Part shown: in pieces, positions 52,745 to 61,986 of the stretch
Position numbering within the stretch: the first letter of the stretch is position 1
Layout: each line of letters begins with the position of its first letter
DNA from: Cereibacter_A sp052244495
GTDB lineage: Bacteria; Pseudomonadota; Alphaproteobacteria; Rhodobacterales; Rhodobacteraceae
Length of the DNA stretch: 64,000 nt
NCBI GenBank assembly: GCA_052244495.1
Contig: JBQPXH010000002.1
Strand: one strand, 5' to 3'
Made by a program: the position numbers and the translations under genes
The notes under the pieces: model-generated
Databases searched by the model: none
Told to the model about the DNA's origin: nothing
Seen by the model: the letters and a program-made list of their open reading frames with translations, nothing else

Positions 52745-54055
52745 ATGTCTTGCGAATTTGAGGGATTGCTCGCCGAGATCGCGGCGGTGCCGCTCAGCCG
52801 CCGCTACGGACGGGTGACCGAGCTTGCCCGCGGAACCGTCTCTGCCGGCGGGCTGACGGCCGGTGCCGGGCTCGGAGACCGGGTCATCGTGCACGGTTCG
52901 GCCGGGCGCATCGGAGGAGAGGTGCTGCGGCTTGCCCGCGACTCCGTGACGATCCTCCCCGATGCTGCCATGGAGGGGCTGGCCATCGGCGATCCGGTCG
53001 AGCTCGTGGGTCCGGCCGAGATCGCGCCCGATGACAGCTGGATCGGCCGGATCGTCGATCCGCTCGGCCGCCCGCTCGACGGAAGACCCCTGTTCCGCGG
53101 TCGGCAGGCGCGTCCCCTGCGCGCGCCCGCACCTCCGGCCGCCTCGCGGAAGGGCCTCGGGCCGCGCCTCGCCACCGGGGTCGCGGTGTTCGACACGATG
53201 CTGCCGCTCGTCCAGGCGCAACGGATCGGCCTCTTCGCGGGGTCCGGGGTCGGGAAGTCCTCGCTGCTCGCCAAGTTCGCCCGCGGGATCTCGGCGGATG
53301 TGGTCGTGATCGGGCTGATCGGCGAGCGCGGACGTGAACTCCGGGACTTCACCGAGCGGGTTCTCGGGCCGAAGGGCATGGCACGCTCGGTGGTCGTGAC
53401 GGCAACCTCTGACCAGTCGCCGCTGATCCGGCGCAGGTGCGGCTGGGCGGCGATGGCCGTGGCCGAGCATTTCCGGGACCAGGGGCTGCATGTGCTGCTC
53501 CTCGCCGATTCGATCACGCGCTTCGCCGAGGCCCACCGCGAAGTCGCCCTGGCCGCGGGAGAGGAGGCCAGCATGCGGGGTTTTCCTCCCTCGACCGCCC
53601 ATACGATCATGTCTCTCGCCGAACGTGCGGGGCCGGGCGCAGAGGGCGTGGGCGACATCACCGCGGTCTTTTCGGTGCTCGTCGCCGGGTCGGACATGGA
53701 GGAGCCCGTCGCCGACATTCTGCGCGGGGTGCTCGACGGGCATGTCGTGATGGATCGCAGGATCGCGGAACGCGGACGGTTCCCGGCGATCGACCTCCTG
53801 CGCTCCGTCTCGCGGTCCCTGCCTGACGCGGCGACAGGGCCGGAAAACGAGATCATCACCGAGGCGCGGAGGCTGCTGGGTGCCTGGGACCGGGCCGAGA
53901 TGATGATCCAGGCCGGGCTCTACGTGAAGGGATCCGATCCGCAGGTGGATGCCGCGATCCGGGTCTGGCCGGCGCTCGACGCCTTCCTTGCGGAGGATTC
54001 GCCGGAAGGCGTCGAAGCGAGCTTCCGCCGTCTGTCCGAATGCCTCGGGCGTTAG
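52745..54055 (+). CDS. fliI: Flagellum-specific export ATPase FliI
   Basis: F1-beta-like hexameric ATPase of 436 residues that drives unfolding and release of export substrates. Walker A is GLFAGSGVGKSSLL, with Walker B in VLLLADSITRFAEAHREVALAAGE and the conserved GFPPSTAHTIMSLAERAG. The start MSCEFEGLL follows GAGGGA; an in-frame ATG at 52679 lies in the shared promoter. It is divergent from flgB and convergent with the FlgN-like gene. Confidence 0.96.
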   Translation: MSCEFEGLLAEIAAVPLSRRYGRVTELARGTVSAGGLTAGAGLGDRVIVHGSAGRIGGEVLRLARDSVTILPDAAMEGLAIGDPVELVGPAEIAPDDSWIGRIVDPLGRPLDGRPLFRGRQARPLRAPAPPAASRKGLGPRLATGVAVFDTMLPLVQAQRIGLFAGSGVGKSSLLAKFARGISADVVVIGLIGERGRELRDFTERVLGPKGMARSVVVTATSDQSPLIRRRCGWAAMAVAEHFRDQGLHVLLLADSITRFAEAHREVALAAGEEASMRGFPPSTAHTIMSLAERAGPGAEGVGDITAVFSVLVAGSDMEEPVADILRGVLDGHVVMDRRIAERGRFPAIDLLRSVSRSLPDAATGPENEIITEARRLLGAWDRAEMMIQAGLYVKGSDPQVDAAIRVWPALDAFLAEDSPEGVEASFRRLSECLGR

Positions 54056-54061
54056 ATGTGT

Positions 54062-54088
54062 CGCGCCGGCGGGACCATGGCCGGCGCG
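54062..54088. terminator. Hairpin in fliI/FlgN-like convergent gap
   Basis: Perfect 9-base-pair stem CGCGCCGGC/GCCGGCGCG with a nine-base loop, seven bases after the fliI stop and facing the end of the FlgN-like gene. Terminator by position; no T tract. Confidence 0.5.
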
Positions 54089-54092
54089 CGTC

Positions 54093-54419
54093 TCACAGCC
54101 TCTGGCGCGGAAGCGGCTCCGGCAGGGTCTCCGCGCGGCGGCCGCGACCGTCGTAGACCACGACGGCGCCCGATGTCGCCGTGCGGATCTCCTCGAGACG
54201 ACGGCGCGCGGCGCGCACCCCGCGCGCGGCGGCCTCGATGCAGGCAAGGTTCCGCGCCGCCTTTGCGCGCACCTGCCGCGCCCGTTCTGCTGTTCCCAGC
54301 GGTTGCTCCATTGCGGCGGCGATCCTTCCCTCGAGGCTTCCGAGAGAGGCCAGATCGCCTGCGATCATGGACTGACGCATCTCGTCGAGCAGGACTTCGA
54401 GTGATCCCTCAGCCGCCAT
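54093..54419 (-). CDS. FlgN-like export chaperone
   Basis: Helical protein of 108 residues (MAAEGSLEVLLDEMRQSMIAGDLASLGSLEGRIAAAMEQPL) ending in ATSGAVVVYDGRGRRAETL. The leading helix pattern and the C-terminal YDGRG-type motif resemble alphaproteobacterial FlgN, the chaperone for FlgK and FlgL. It follows flgJ with an 11-base overlap. The family is short and divergent, so confidence is moderate. Confidence 0.65.
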   Translation of the reverse strand: MAAEGSLEVLLDEMRQSMIAGDLASLGSLEGRIAAAMEQPLGTAERARQVRAKAARNLACIEAAARGVRAARRRLEEIRTATSGAVVVYDGRGRRAETLPEPLPRQRL

Positions 54420-54687
54420 CGTGAAGACCTTTCGACAGCGAGCGGTAGAACTGCTCGGCCAATCCGATGCCGCCCGCGCGCACCATGCCGCTGGCTTGCT
54501 CGCCGCGAAGGAACGAGGCGAACTGCTCCTCTCCGAGCCCGCCCCCGAACGACCCGGAGAGGGCGCCGAGTCCGGTGTGGCCCAGCATCTCGGACAGGAA
54601 GGCGGCTTCCAGCTCCTCGGCCTTCTTGCGCAACTGCGCCCGAGGATCCGGCGGGCACGCCGGTGCAAGTCTGATCGGTTCGGTCAT
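54409..54687 (-). CDS. flgJ: Rod-binding protein FlgJ (rod domain only)
   Basis: Protein of 92 residues matching only the N-terminal rod-capping half of enteric FlgJ: AQLRKKAEELEAAFLSEMLGHTGLGALSGSFGGGLGEEQFASFLRGEQASGMVRAGGIGLAEQFYRSL. The muramidase half is absent, as in other alphaproteobacteria. The separate lytic transglycosylase at 43174 is the likely partner. It is divergent from fliK. Confidence 0.9.
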   Translation of the reverse strand: MTEPIRLAPACPPDPRAQLRKKAEELEAAFLSEMLGHTGLGALSGSFGGGLGEEQFASFLRGEQASGMVRAGGIGLAEQFYRSLSKGLHDGG

Positions 54688-54737
54688 GGAGGTCTTCCTT
54701 TCGCACGGATTTTCGTGATCCTGAGGCAAAGGAGTAA

Positions 54738-56873
54738 ATGTTCGGTAATCCCTTTGCCGCAGAAGCAGGACAGGCGACAGAAGGTCCGAACGATATGATT
54801 GGCGCACTTCCGCAGTTTGCATGCATGGCCGAGGCCGCCCCGAAAGAGCAGGTGGCGCAGGGCTCGGCCTCTGGTGACGCCTTTGCCTGCGCACTCGACG
54901 GCTGGCAGCGCCGTTCCGCACCAGACCCCCGCAAAGCGGCCGGCATGGTGGACGGCGACGCAGGCTCGTCCCGTGCGGATCCTTCCGGGCTGGCGGAGAG
55001 CGAAGCTGCAGCTTCGGAGGTCGAAGATGCCGAGGACCAGCCGTCTTCCGAGCCGGAGGAGACAGGGACAACCCTGACGACGGACGCAGCCTGCGAACTG
55101 CCGCTCGCGCATCGCCGGGAAGCGCTTCCCATGACTTCTGCAGCTCCGGTGCCGGAAGACGCGGTGCGCCTCGCAGACGCCGCCGAGACGGAGGTGGCGG
55201 GATATGTCGAGGAGCGGCCGTTGCCATCCACCGCAGCCCCGGTCCGAGGGGAATGGTCGCGGGAGGCTTCTGTGACGAACCCGGGGGACGTGGCAGCCGA
55301 AGCCGGGTCCCTCCAACCGGTGCTTGCCGAAGACGGCTTGGTTCCGGAACAACCGGGGCCGCGCACCTCCGCGCTGGTCGGGAAGTCACGGGAAGGCAAC
55401 GCCTCTCCCATTGACGAGGCGCTCGGAGGGGATGCTGGTGAAGACCCTACCCGTCGTCGCGACGATGCGCGCTGGAACAGCACCCCTCAGCCGCGGGTGC
55501 CTTATGAGCCGCGACATGCTTCCGCCTCATCGAAGGCCGCATGTCCTGTGGCACCTGCAGAACAGGTCGAAGGACTTGGCAGCCCCGGCGCGTTCCGGAG
55601 CAGTGAGGCGCGATCCGACGCTGCGTCAGGACAGACGCGGCTTTCAGTGAGCGGACAGAATGACATGCGGCCGAAGCTTGCGCGGGCTGAAGGACCGGCG
55701 CAAGCGGTGCCGCTGTCGCGAGATGCGGCCGGGCTTCCGGCTCCGCTGTCCGCTACCGGAAAGGGTGCAGCTGTCGTCGATCAGGCGGCACCGACTGCGG
55801 ACCACGCCGATGACGTCGGGCGACTGATCGAGCAGTCGAGCCTATCGGTTGTGACTGTTGCATCCCCGGCAGGAAGCACCCGGGGCCGTGTGGAGCGATC
55901 GGCCCATGTTGCCGGATATGCGGGGGTGCGGCAGATCACGGTGGCAGCCTCCGCGCCCGATGCCCAAGCCCAGCCCAGTGATGCGGAGCAGACGCCTGTG
56001 GCGGGGGGGGCGGCTCCGGTCAAGCAAGCAAGCGAAGCATCGCTCCCCGTGCTGACCAAGCCAGATCCAGAGGATCCCGACCGGCCCGTGGAGGAGCGAC
56101 AGCCGGCCGCGGCTGCGAGCCAGCCACGCCGGATCCTCAGCGGGACGGATCTGCCGTCAGTTCCGGATCCTCGCCCGGCTGCCGTGCAGGACGGCATGCC
56201 TGCGGTCTGGCAGTCTCCCGTTGCTCGGGCCGAGGTCGATCCTGAGGCAGACCTCGTTCCGAGCGCGGCATACCGGAGCGATCCTTTGCCCGAACACGAA
56301 CCGCGACACCTTGATCGCGAACCGCAAATGCGCCCCGACAGCCCGTCACCGCAGTCCTTCACCGGCCTGCCGGCCGGGGCTGCGCCGGATGCGTCGGCCG
56401 ATCTGCAGCATCCCCATCCCCTGTCGTCACCGCCAGACGAGCCGCAGGTCTTCCAGACCTCCGAGCCTCGGACCGTGGCGGATTCGCCGCGCGGCACGGC
56501 ACAGCCGGCACAACCTCCGGTTCCGGCGCGTGAAGAGGTATCCGCCACGGCCGGAGATGCGGTCGAGGTGGTGCTGGACCCCGACGATCTTGGCCGCGTG
56601 AAGATGACGATGGCGCAGGAGGGCGACCAGCTGCGCGTCCTCGTGCAGGCAGATCGGTCGGATACGCTCGACCTGATGCGGCGTCACTCGGACCAGCTTG
56701 GCGCGGAGCTTCGGCAAGCCGGCTTTTCCGGTGCCTCGCTCAGCTTCGGAGGGCGGGAGGAGCGCTCGCGACCCCGCGCCCATGCCTCGTTCGCGGGCGA
56801 AGTTGCCGACCTCCAGCCGTCCGCCACACCGTCCCGAGGCGCCACCACCGGCGGCCTCGACCTTCGAATCTAG
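54738..56873 (+). CDS. fliK: Hook-length control protein FliK
   Basis: Secreted molecular ruler of 711 residues. The long N-terminal and central part is low-complexity, rich in Ala, Pro, Glu and Asp, as expected for FliK. The C-terminal Flg_hook domain (about 600-690) reads VVLDPDDLGRVKMTMAQEGDQLRVLVQADRSDTLDLMRRHSDQLGAELRQAGFSGASLSFGG. It is longer than enteric FliK (about 405), which would suit a longer ruler. GGAG precedes the ATG and flgD follows by nine bases. Confidence 0.88.
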   Translation: MFGNPFAAEAGQATEGPNDMIGALPQFACMAEAAPKEQVAQGSASGDAFACALDGWQRRSAPDPRKAAGMVDGDAGSSRADPSGLAESEAAASEVEDAEDQPSSEPEETGTTLTTDAACELPLAHRREALPMTSAAPVPEDAVRLADAAETEVAGYVEERPLPSTAAPVRGEWSREASVTNPGDVAAEAGSLQPVLAEDGLVPEQPGPRTSALVGKSREGNASPIDEALGGDAGEDPTRRRDDARWNSTPQPRVPYEPRHASASSKAACPVAPAEQVEGLGSPGAFRSSEARSDAASGQTRLSVSGQNDMRPKLARAEGPAQAVPLSRDAAGLPAPLSATGKGAAVVDQAAPTADHADDVGRLIEQSSLSVVTVASPAGSTRGRVERSAHVAGYAGVRQITVAASAPDAQAQPSDAEQTPVAGGAAPVKQASEASLPVLTKPDPEDPDRPVEERQPAAAASQPRRILSGTDLPSVPDPRPAAVQDGMPAVWQSPVARAEVDPEADLVPSAAYRSDPLPEHEPRHLDREPQMRPDSPSPQSFTGLPAGAAPDASADLQHPHPLSSPPDEPQVFQTSEPRTVADSPRGTAQPAQPPVPAREEVSATAGDAVEVVLDPDDLGRVKMTMAQEGDQLRVLVQADRSDTLDLMRRHSDQLGAELRQAGFSGASLSFGGREERSRPRAHASFAGEVADLQPSATPSRGATTGGLDLRI

Positions 56874-56882
56874 GAGTTCACC

Positions 56883-57539
56883 ATGGAAGTGACCAGCACC
56901 ACAGCCTCGACGACCAGCCAGAGCTCCTCGAGCCCGAGCGCGATCAGTTCCGACTACGACACGTTCCTGAAGATGCTGACGACGCAGCTTCAGAATCAGG
57001 ATCCGATGAATCCGATGGAATCGGACGATTTCGCAATGCAGCTCGCGACCTTCTCGGGCGTCGAGCAGCAGGTTCGCACCAACGAGATCCTCACCAGCAT
57101 GAGCGGATCGCTCGGTGTCATGGGCCTGTCGGAACTGGCGGGCTGGATCGGGCGCGAAGCCCGCGTGGAGGCCTCGGCCTGGTTCGACGGCACACCGGTC
57201 ACGATATCGCCGAACCCGGTCGTCGGTGCCGATCGGGCGAACCTCGTCGTGCGGAACTCGGAGGGCGTCATCGTCTCACAGGAGACGATCGAAGCGGAGG
57301 CAGGCCCGATCGAATGGGCCGGAACCGACAGCTCGGGCACCCCCCTGCCCGAGGGCGCCTACAGCTTTTCGCTCGAGAGCTTCACCAATGGCGAGTTGAT
57401 CGGCACCACGGACGTCGAAGTCTATGCGGAGATCATCGAGGCCAAGGGCGGAAGCGACGGGACGATCCTTGTCCTGAAAGGCGGGATCGAGGTCCCGGCC
57501 TCTTCGGTCACGGCGCTCCGCGACGCCTCTCGATCATAG
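56883..57539 (+). CDS. flgD: Hook-capping protein FlgD
   Basis: Hook cap scaffold of 218 residues. The N-terminal signature is DYDTFLKMLTTQLQNQDPMNPMESDDFAMQLATFSGVEQQ. A C-terminal FLN/tudor-like part follows (AGPIEWAGTDSSGTPLPEGAYSFSL). It is coupled to fliK, and its stop overlaps the ubiB end tail to tail by six bases, marking the right edge of the flagellar cluster. Confidence 0.95.
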   Translation: MEVTSTTASTTSQSSSSPSAISSDYDTFLKMLTTQLQNQDPMNPMESDDFAMQLATFSGVEQQVRTNEILTSMSGSLGVMGLSELAGWIGREARVEASAWFDGTPVTISPNPVVGADRANLVVRNSEGVIVSQETIEAEAGPIEWAGTDSSGTPLPEGAYSFSLESFTNGELIGTTDVEVYAEIIEAKGGSDGTILVLKGGIEVPASSVTALRDASRS

Positions 57540-59063
57540 AAGGCTGCCGATCCAGACACCCGCTGCAGTCAGCGCGGCGCCGACGAGCATCCAGCGCACG
57601 GGATGGCTTTCGGGCGCCGGAACCTCCACCACCTCGGGTTGGCCCTGCCGGATCAGCTGCGCCTCGACGAGGCGGGGCAGTCGCGGCCCGAAGCGACCGA
57701 GAATGCGGGCGGTCCGCACGAGATCCCTTGCGATGGCACGCGGCCCGACGTTGTCGCGAATGTAATCCTCGACGATGGGCCGGGCGACCTGCCAGATGTT
57801 GATGTGCGGGTCGAGCGAGCGGGCAACGCCTTCGACGACTACCATCGTCCGCTGGAGAAGGATCAGTTCCGTTCGCGTCTCCATGCCGAAGCGCTCTGTC
57901 ACTTCAAAGAGATAGGCGAGCAGGCGGGCCATGGAGATGTGAGAGGCATCCATGCCGAAGATCGGCTCGCCCACCACTCGGAGCGCGCGGGCGAACTCGT
58001 CGATGTCACGGTCGGCGGGGACGTAACCCGCTTCGAAATGGACCTCGGCCACCCGCCGGTAGTCGCGCTGGATGAAGCCGAACAGGATTTCGGCATAGAC
58101 GCGGCGCGTGTATTCGTCGAGCCGGCCCATGATCCCGAAGTCATAGGCGATGATGTCGCCGTTCGCCGCGACCTTCAGGTTACCCTGGTGCATGTCGGCG
58201 TGAAAGAACCCGTCGCGCAGGGCATGGCTCAGGAAGAGCGAGAGGACACGTGTCCCGAGCACCGTGCGATCGTGGCCCGCAGCGTCCAGAGCGGCATTGT
58301 CGGCCAGCGAAAGGCCCTCGGCCCAGCCGATGGTCATGACCTGCCGCGCGGAGAGATTCCAGACCGGTTTCGGAACCTGGAAGCCCTGGTCGTTCTCGGT
58401 GTTGGCCGCGAATTCGCCGGCCGAGGCCGATTCCAGGCGCAGGTCGAGCTCTCCGTTCACCACGCCTTCGAAATGGCGGATGACCTCGGTCGGACGAAGC
58501 CGGCGCGAGAAGGGGGCCAGGATCTCGATGATCTGCGCAGCAAGGTAGAAGGCGTCGATGTCGGTGCGGAATGCCCGCTCGATGCCGGGACGCAGAACCT
58601 TCACCGCAACTTCGACCCCGGTGTCAGCCAGCCGCGCCCGGTGGACCTGAGCGATCGAGGCCGCCGCCACCGGCTCGGAGAATTCCGAGAAGACGCGGTC
58701 CACGGGGACGTGCAGTTCCTCTTCGATAAGGGCCTTGGCCACGCTTGTGGGAAAGGGCGGCAGCTTGTCCTGAAGGTATTGCAGTTGCACCGCCATCTCG
58801 GGTCCGACGACGTCGGGACGGGTCGAGAGGATCTGACCGAACTTGATGTAGGCGGGCCCCAGTGCGGTCAGCGCCCGCGTCGCGGGCGGCAGGGCCGGGT
58901 CGCCGGGCAGGCCGAGCCACTTGAACGGCCAGCCCAGCACCCGCGCCACGACGCGGAGGTTTGCCGGCGCATCCATGGCTTCCAGCACGGCGCCGATGGC
59001 GCCTGTGCGCTCCATGGTGGCGGCAGTGCGCACCAGCCGCCAGATATTGTGCGGACCCTTCAA
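57534..59063 (-). CDS. ubiB: Ubiquinone biosynthesis protein UbiB (ABC1/ADCK atypical kinase)
   Basis: Atypical protein-kinase-like ATPase needed for coenzyme Q synthesis, 509 residues. The KxGQ motif is in PAYIKFGQILSTRPDV, followed by EPVAAASIAQVHRARL (A-rich loop) and FHADMHQGNLKV with DFGIMGRLDEYTR as the catalytic and metal-binding segments. A C-terminal membrane helix (RWMLVGAALTAAGVWIGSLL) anchors it. It begins one base after ubiE ends. Confidence 0.95.
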   Translation of the reverse strand: MKGPHNIWRLVRTAATMERTGAIGAVLEAMDAPANLRVVARVLGWPFKWLGLPGDPALPPATRALTALGPAYIKFGQILSTRPDVVGPEMAVQLQYLQDKLPPFPTSVAKALIEEELHVPVDRVFSEFSEPVAAASIAQVHRARLADTGVEVAVKVLRPGIERAFRTDIDAFYLAAQIIEILAPFSRRLRPTEVIRHFEGVVNGELDLRLESASAGEFAANTENDQGFQVPKPVWNLSARQVMTIGWAEGLSLADNAALDAAGHDRTVLGTRVLSLFLSHALRDGFFHADMHQGNLKVAANGDIIAYDFGIMGRLDEYTRRVYAEILFGFIQRDYRRVAEVHFEAGYVPADRDIDEFARALRVVGEPIFGMDASHISMARLLAYLFEVTERFGMETRTELILLQRTMVVVEGVARSLDPHINIWQVARPIVEDYIRDNVGPRAIARDLVRTARILGRFGPRLPRLVEAQLIRQGQPEVVEVPAPESHPVRWMLVGAALTAAGVWIGSLL

Positions 59064-59064
59064 C

Positions 59065-59817
59065 TCAGAGCTTCCAGCCGGAGTGCAGTGCGGCGATGCC
59101 CATCGAGAGGTTGCGGTATTTCACAAGACCGAGGCCCGCCTTGCGGATCATCGTCGCGAAGGTCTCCTGATCCGGGAACTTGCGGATCGACTCCACCAGA
59201 TATTGATAGCTGTCGCGGTCGTTCGCCACGATCTGGCCCATCACCGGGATCACGTTGAAGGAGTAGCGGTCATAGGCCCATTGCATCATCGGGTTCGGCA
59301 ACTGGCTGAACTCCAACACCATGAGCCGCCCGCCGGGCTTCAGCACGCGGTAGGCCTCGTTCAGCGCATCCTGCACGCGGGTCACGTTCCGGATGCCGAA
59401 GCTGATCGTGTAGACGTCGAAGGTGTTCGAGGCGAAAGGCAGGGCCATCGCATCGCCTACTACCCAGTCGAGCCGGTCGGCCATCTGGGCCGCGTCGGCG
59501 CGCTGCCGTCCCTCGACCAGCATCGACTCGGTCATGTCGCAGACGGTCGCATGGGCGCCGGGCGCCCGCTTCAGGAACCGGAACGAGATGTCGCCCGTCC
59601 CGCCGGCCACGTCGAGCAGCTTCTGCCCCGGTCGCGGCGCGAGCCAGTCCATCATCGCGTCCTTCCAGAGCCGGTGGACGCCGCCCGACATCAGGTCGTT
59701 CATGATGTCGTATTTCGAGGCCACGCGGGTGAAGACCCCATGAACCATCCCGGCCTTCTCGCCTTCCGGCACGGTGCGGAAGCCGAAATGTGTCGTGTTG
59801 GAAGTTTCTTCGCTCAT
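59065..59817 (-). CDS. ubiE: Ubiquinone/menaquinone C-methyltransferase UbiE
   Basis: SAM-dependent methyltransferase of 250 residues methylating the quinone ring. Motif I is LLDVAGGTGDISFRFL, with later family motifs in VVGDAMALPFASNTFDVYTISFGIRNV and EAYRVLKPGGRLMVLEFSQ. First gene of the ubiE-ubiB pair and divergent from mutM across 92 bases. Confidence 0.97.
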   Translation of the reverse strand: MSEETSNTTHFGFRTVPEGEKAGMVHGVFTRVASKYDIMNDLMSGGVHRLWKDAMMDWLAPRPGQKLLDVAGGTGDISFRFLKRAPGAHATVCDMTESMLVEGRQRADAAQMADRLDWVVGDAMALPFASNTFDVYTISFGIRNVTRVQDALNEAYRVLKPGGRLMVLEFSQLPNPMMQWAYDRYSFNVIPVMGQIVANDRDSYQYLVESIRKFPDQETFATMIRKAGLGLVKYRNLSMGIAALHSGWKL

Positions 59818-59909
59818 GGGCTCTTGCCGTCCTCTGCTGCGCCCTCTTTATAGGCCCCGGCGCGGGGGCTGCAATGCACCCCCTTGCTGCCATCTGTCGC
59901 GGAGTGGTG

Positions 59910-60761
59910 ATGCCCGAACTTCCCGAGGTCGAGACCGTCCGTCGCGGACTGGAGCCGGTGATGACCGGGCGCCTCATTGCCGAGGCGCGCGTGAACCGCC
60001 CGGATCTGCGCTGGCCGCTGCCCCCGCGCATGGCCGAGCGGCTGACGGGGCAGCGGGTGACACGGCTCCGGCGGCGGTCGAAATACATCCTCGCGGACCT
60101 GGCGGGGGGCGAGTCTCTGCTCATCCACCTCGGCATGTCGGGGCGGATGCTGGTCTCGGGCGCGCAGGTGGGCGAATTCTTCCACGACCATCCGGCGCCC
60201 GCCCGGCACGACCATGTGGTGCTCGAGATGGAGGGTGGGGCGCGCGTCACCTTCAACGATGCGCGCCGCTTCGGCGCCATGGACCTTGTGGCGACGGAGG
60301 CCGCCGAAACGCATCCCCTGCTGGCGCTTCTCGGACCAGAACCGCTCGGAAACGGCTTCGACGGGCCGTATCTCGCGGCACGGCTCGCAGGTCGGCGGAC
60401 ACCGGTCAAGGCCGCACTCCTCGACCAGCGCATCGTCGCGGGTCTGGGCAACATCTACGTGTGCGAAGTGCTGTTCCGTGCAGGTCTGGCGCCGGGTCGC
60501 CTCGCCGGAAGCCTCAGCGCCGAGGATGCCGCGGGCCTCGTGCCGATCATCCGGGAGGTGCTTTCCGAGGCGATCGAGGCGGGCGGATCCTCGTTGCGCG
60601 ACTACCGCCAGGCCGACGGCGAACTGGGCTATTTCCAGCACACCTTCCGGGTCTACGGCCGGGCGGGCTTACCCTGCGTCACTCCGGGCTGTCAGGGCGT
60701 CGTGGGGCGGATCATCCAGTCCGGACGCTCGTCCTTCCACTGTCCGCAATGCCAGAGATGA
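59910..60761 (+). CDS. mutM: Formamidopyrimidine-DNA glycosylase (Fpg/MutM)
   Basis: Base-excision repair enzyme that removes 8-oxoguanine and nicks the abasic site; 283 residues. The N-terminus MPELPEVETVRRGLEP carries the catalytic Pro and Glu. RRRSKYILADL is the conserved lysine region, and a C-terminal CxxxC ... CxxC zinc finger (CVTPGCQ ... CPQCQR) is complete. The start follows GGAG; the longer open frame upstream is not used because Pro must follow the initiator Met. Confidence 0.97.
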   Translation: MPELPEVETVRRGLEPVMTGRLIAEARVNRPDLRWPLPPRMAERLTGQRVTRLRRRSKYILADLAGGESLLIHLGMSGRMLVSGAQVGEFFHDHPAPARHDHVVLEMEGGARVTFNDARRFGAMDLVATEAAETHPLLALLGPEPLGNGFDGPYLAARLAGRRTPVKAALLDQRIVAGLGNIYVCEVLFRAGLAPGRLAGSLSAEDAAGLVPIIREVLSEAIEAGGSSLRDYRQADGELGYFQHTFRVYGRAGLPCVTPGCQGVVGRIIQSGRSSFHCPQCQR

Positions 60762-60821
60762 CTTGATCCCTGCCGCCGGACTGCTAGACCTCAGCGGAAT
60801 TGCCATGACGAGGGAACCCGA

Positions 60822-61598
60822 ATGGCCTACGAGACCCTGATCGTCGAGATCGAGGATTATGTGGCGCTGATCCGGCTGAACCGCCCGGATGCGCTGAACG
60901 CGCTCAACAGCAAGATGATGTCGGAACTGGCCGAGGCCCTGGGCGCGGCGGACCGCAACGACAAGGTGCGCTGCATCGTCCTGACAGGGTCCGAGAAGGC
61001 CTTCGCCGCGGGAGCCGACATCAAGGAGATGGCGGGGCAGAGCTTCGTGGACGTCTTCGGCAGCGACTTCTTCACCTCGGATTCCGAGGCCATGTTGCGG
61101 GTGCGCAAGCCCATCGTGGCGGCTGTCGCTGGATATGCGCTGGGCGGCGGTTGCGAACTCGCCATGATGTGCGACTTCATCATTGCAGCCGATACGGCCA
61201 AGTTCGGCCAGCCCGAGATCAACCTCGGTGTCGTGGCCGGGCTGGGTGGGACGCAGCGGCTCACGCGCTTTGTCGGCAAGTCGAAGTCGATGGACATGCA
61301 CCTGACCGGCCGCTTCATGGATGCGGCCGAGGCGGAGCGATGCGGCCTCGTGAGCCGCGTCGTGCCTGCCAAGAACCTCATGGAAGAGGCGATGAAGGTC
61401 GCGGCCAAGATCGCGGAGAAGTCGCTTCTGACGGCGATGGCGGTGAAGGAGGCGGTCAACCGCAGCTACGAGACCACGCTGCGCGAGGGCGTGCTGTTCG
61501 AGCGGCGGCTGTTCCACGCGCTCTTTGCCACCGAGGACCAGAAGGAAGGGATGGCCGCCTTCCTCGAGAAGCGGACGCCGCAGTTCCGCGACAAGTAA
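60822..61598 (+). CDS. Enoyl-CoA hydratase (crotonase)
   Basis: Crotonase-fold enzyme of 258 residues that hydrates 2-enoyl-CoA in beta-oxidation or amino-acid breakdown. Both catalytic glutamates are present, in GYALGGGCELAMMCD and FGQPEINLGVVAGLGGTQRL. The oxyanion segments AFAAGADIKEM and GGGC are intact. It would also act on crotonyl-CoA made by GcdH, though the two are not neighbours. It lies 60 bases after mutM. Confidence 0.92.
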   Translation: MAYETLIVEIEDYVALIRLNRPDALNALNSKMMSELAEALGAADRNDKVRCIVLTGSEKAFAAGADIKEMAGQSFVDVFGSDFFTSDSEAMLRVRKPIVAAVAGYALGGGCELAMMCDFIIAADTAKFGQPEINLGVVAGLGGTQRLTRFVGKSKSMDMHLTGRFMDAAEAERCGLVSRVVPAKNLMEEAMKVAAKIAEKSLLTAMAVKEAVNRSYETTLREGVLFERRLFHALFATEDQKEGMAAFLEKRTPQFRDK

Positions 61599-61634
61599 TT
61601 CGGTGCGCCGCACCGGGAATTGCTGCCCTGCGGG

Positions 61635-61663
61635 TTGACTTGGCACCGAGTCGCCCGTAAAGA
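61635..61663 (+). promoter_or_regulatory. Sigma-70-type promoter for rpsT
   Basis: TTGACT, 17-base spacer, TAAAGA, about 45 bases upstream of the rpsT start codon in the 109-base gap after the crotonase gene. Good -35 match and ideal spacing; the -10 is partial. Confidence 0.55.
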
Positions 61664-61707
61664 CGCGGCTTCAACGAGACTTCGAACCCACACGGATAAC
61701 CTGACAC

Positions 61708-61986
61708 ATGGCTAACTCGCCCCAGTCCAAGAAGCGTGCCCGCCAGGCCGAGGCCCGCGCCGCCGTCAACAAGGCCCGCCGGTCGCGGATCCGCACCTTC
61801 CTGCGCAAGGTCGAGGAAGCGATCGCTTCCGGTGACTCGACGGCTGCCGTTGCCGCCCTGAAGACCGCCCAGCCCGAGCTGGCCCGTGGCGTGACGAAGG
61901 GCGTGCTGCACAAGAACACCGTGGCGCGCAAGATGTCGCGCCTGGCGCATCGCGTGAAGGTGCTGTCGGAACCGGCCGCCGCCTGA
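61708..61986 (+). CDS. rpsT: Ribosomal protein bS20
   Basis: Small-subunit ribosomal protein of 92 residues: MANSPQSKKRARQAEARAAVNKARRSRIRTFLRKVEEAI, with the C-terminal GVLHKNTVARKMSRLAHRVKVL. It binds the 5' domain of 16S rRNA. Its own promoter and a strong downstream terminator suggest a single-gene transcript before dnaA. Confidence 0.97.
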   Translation: MANSPQSKKRARQAEARAAVNKARRSRIRTFLRKVEEAIASGDSTAAVAALKTAQPELARGVTKGVLHKNTVARKMSRLAHRVKVLSEPAAA

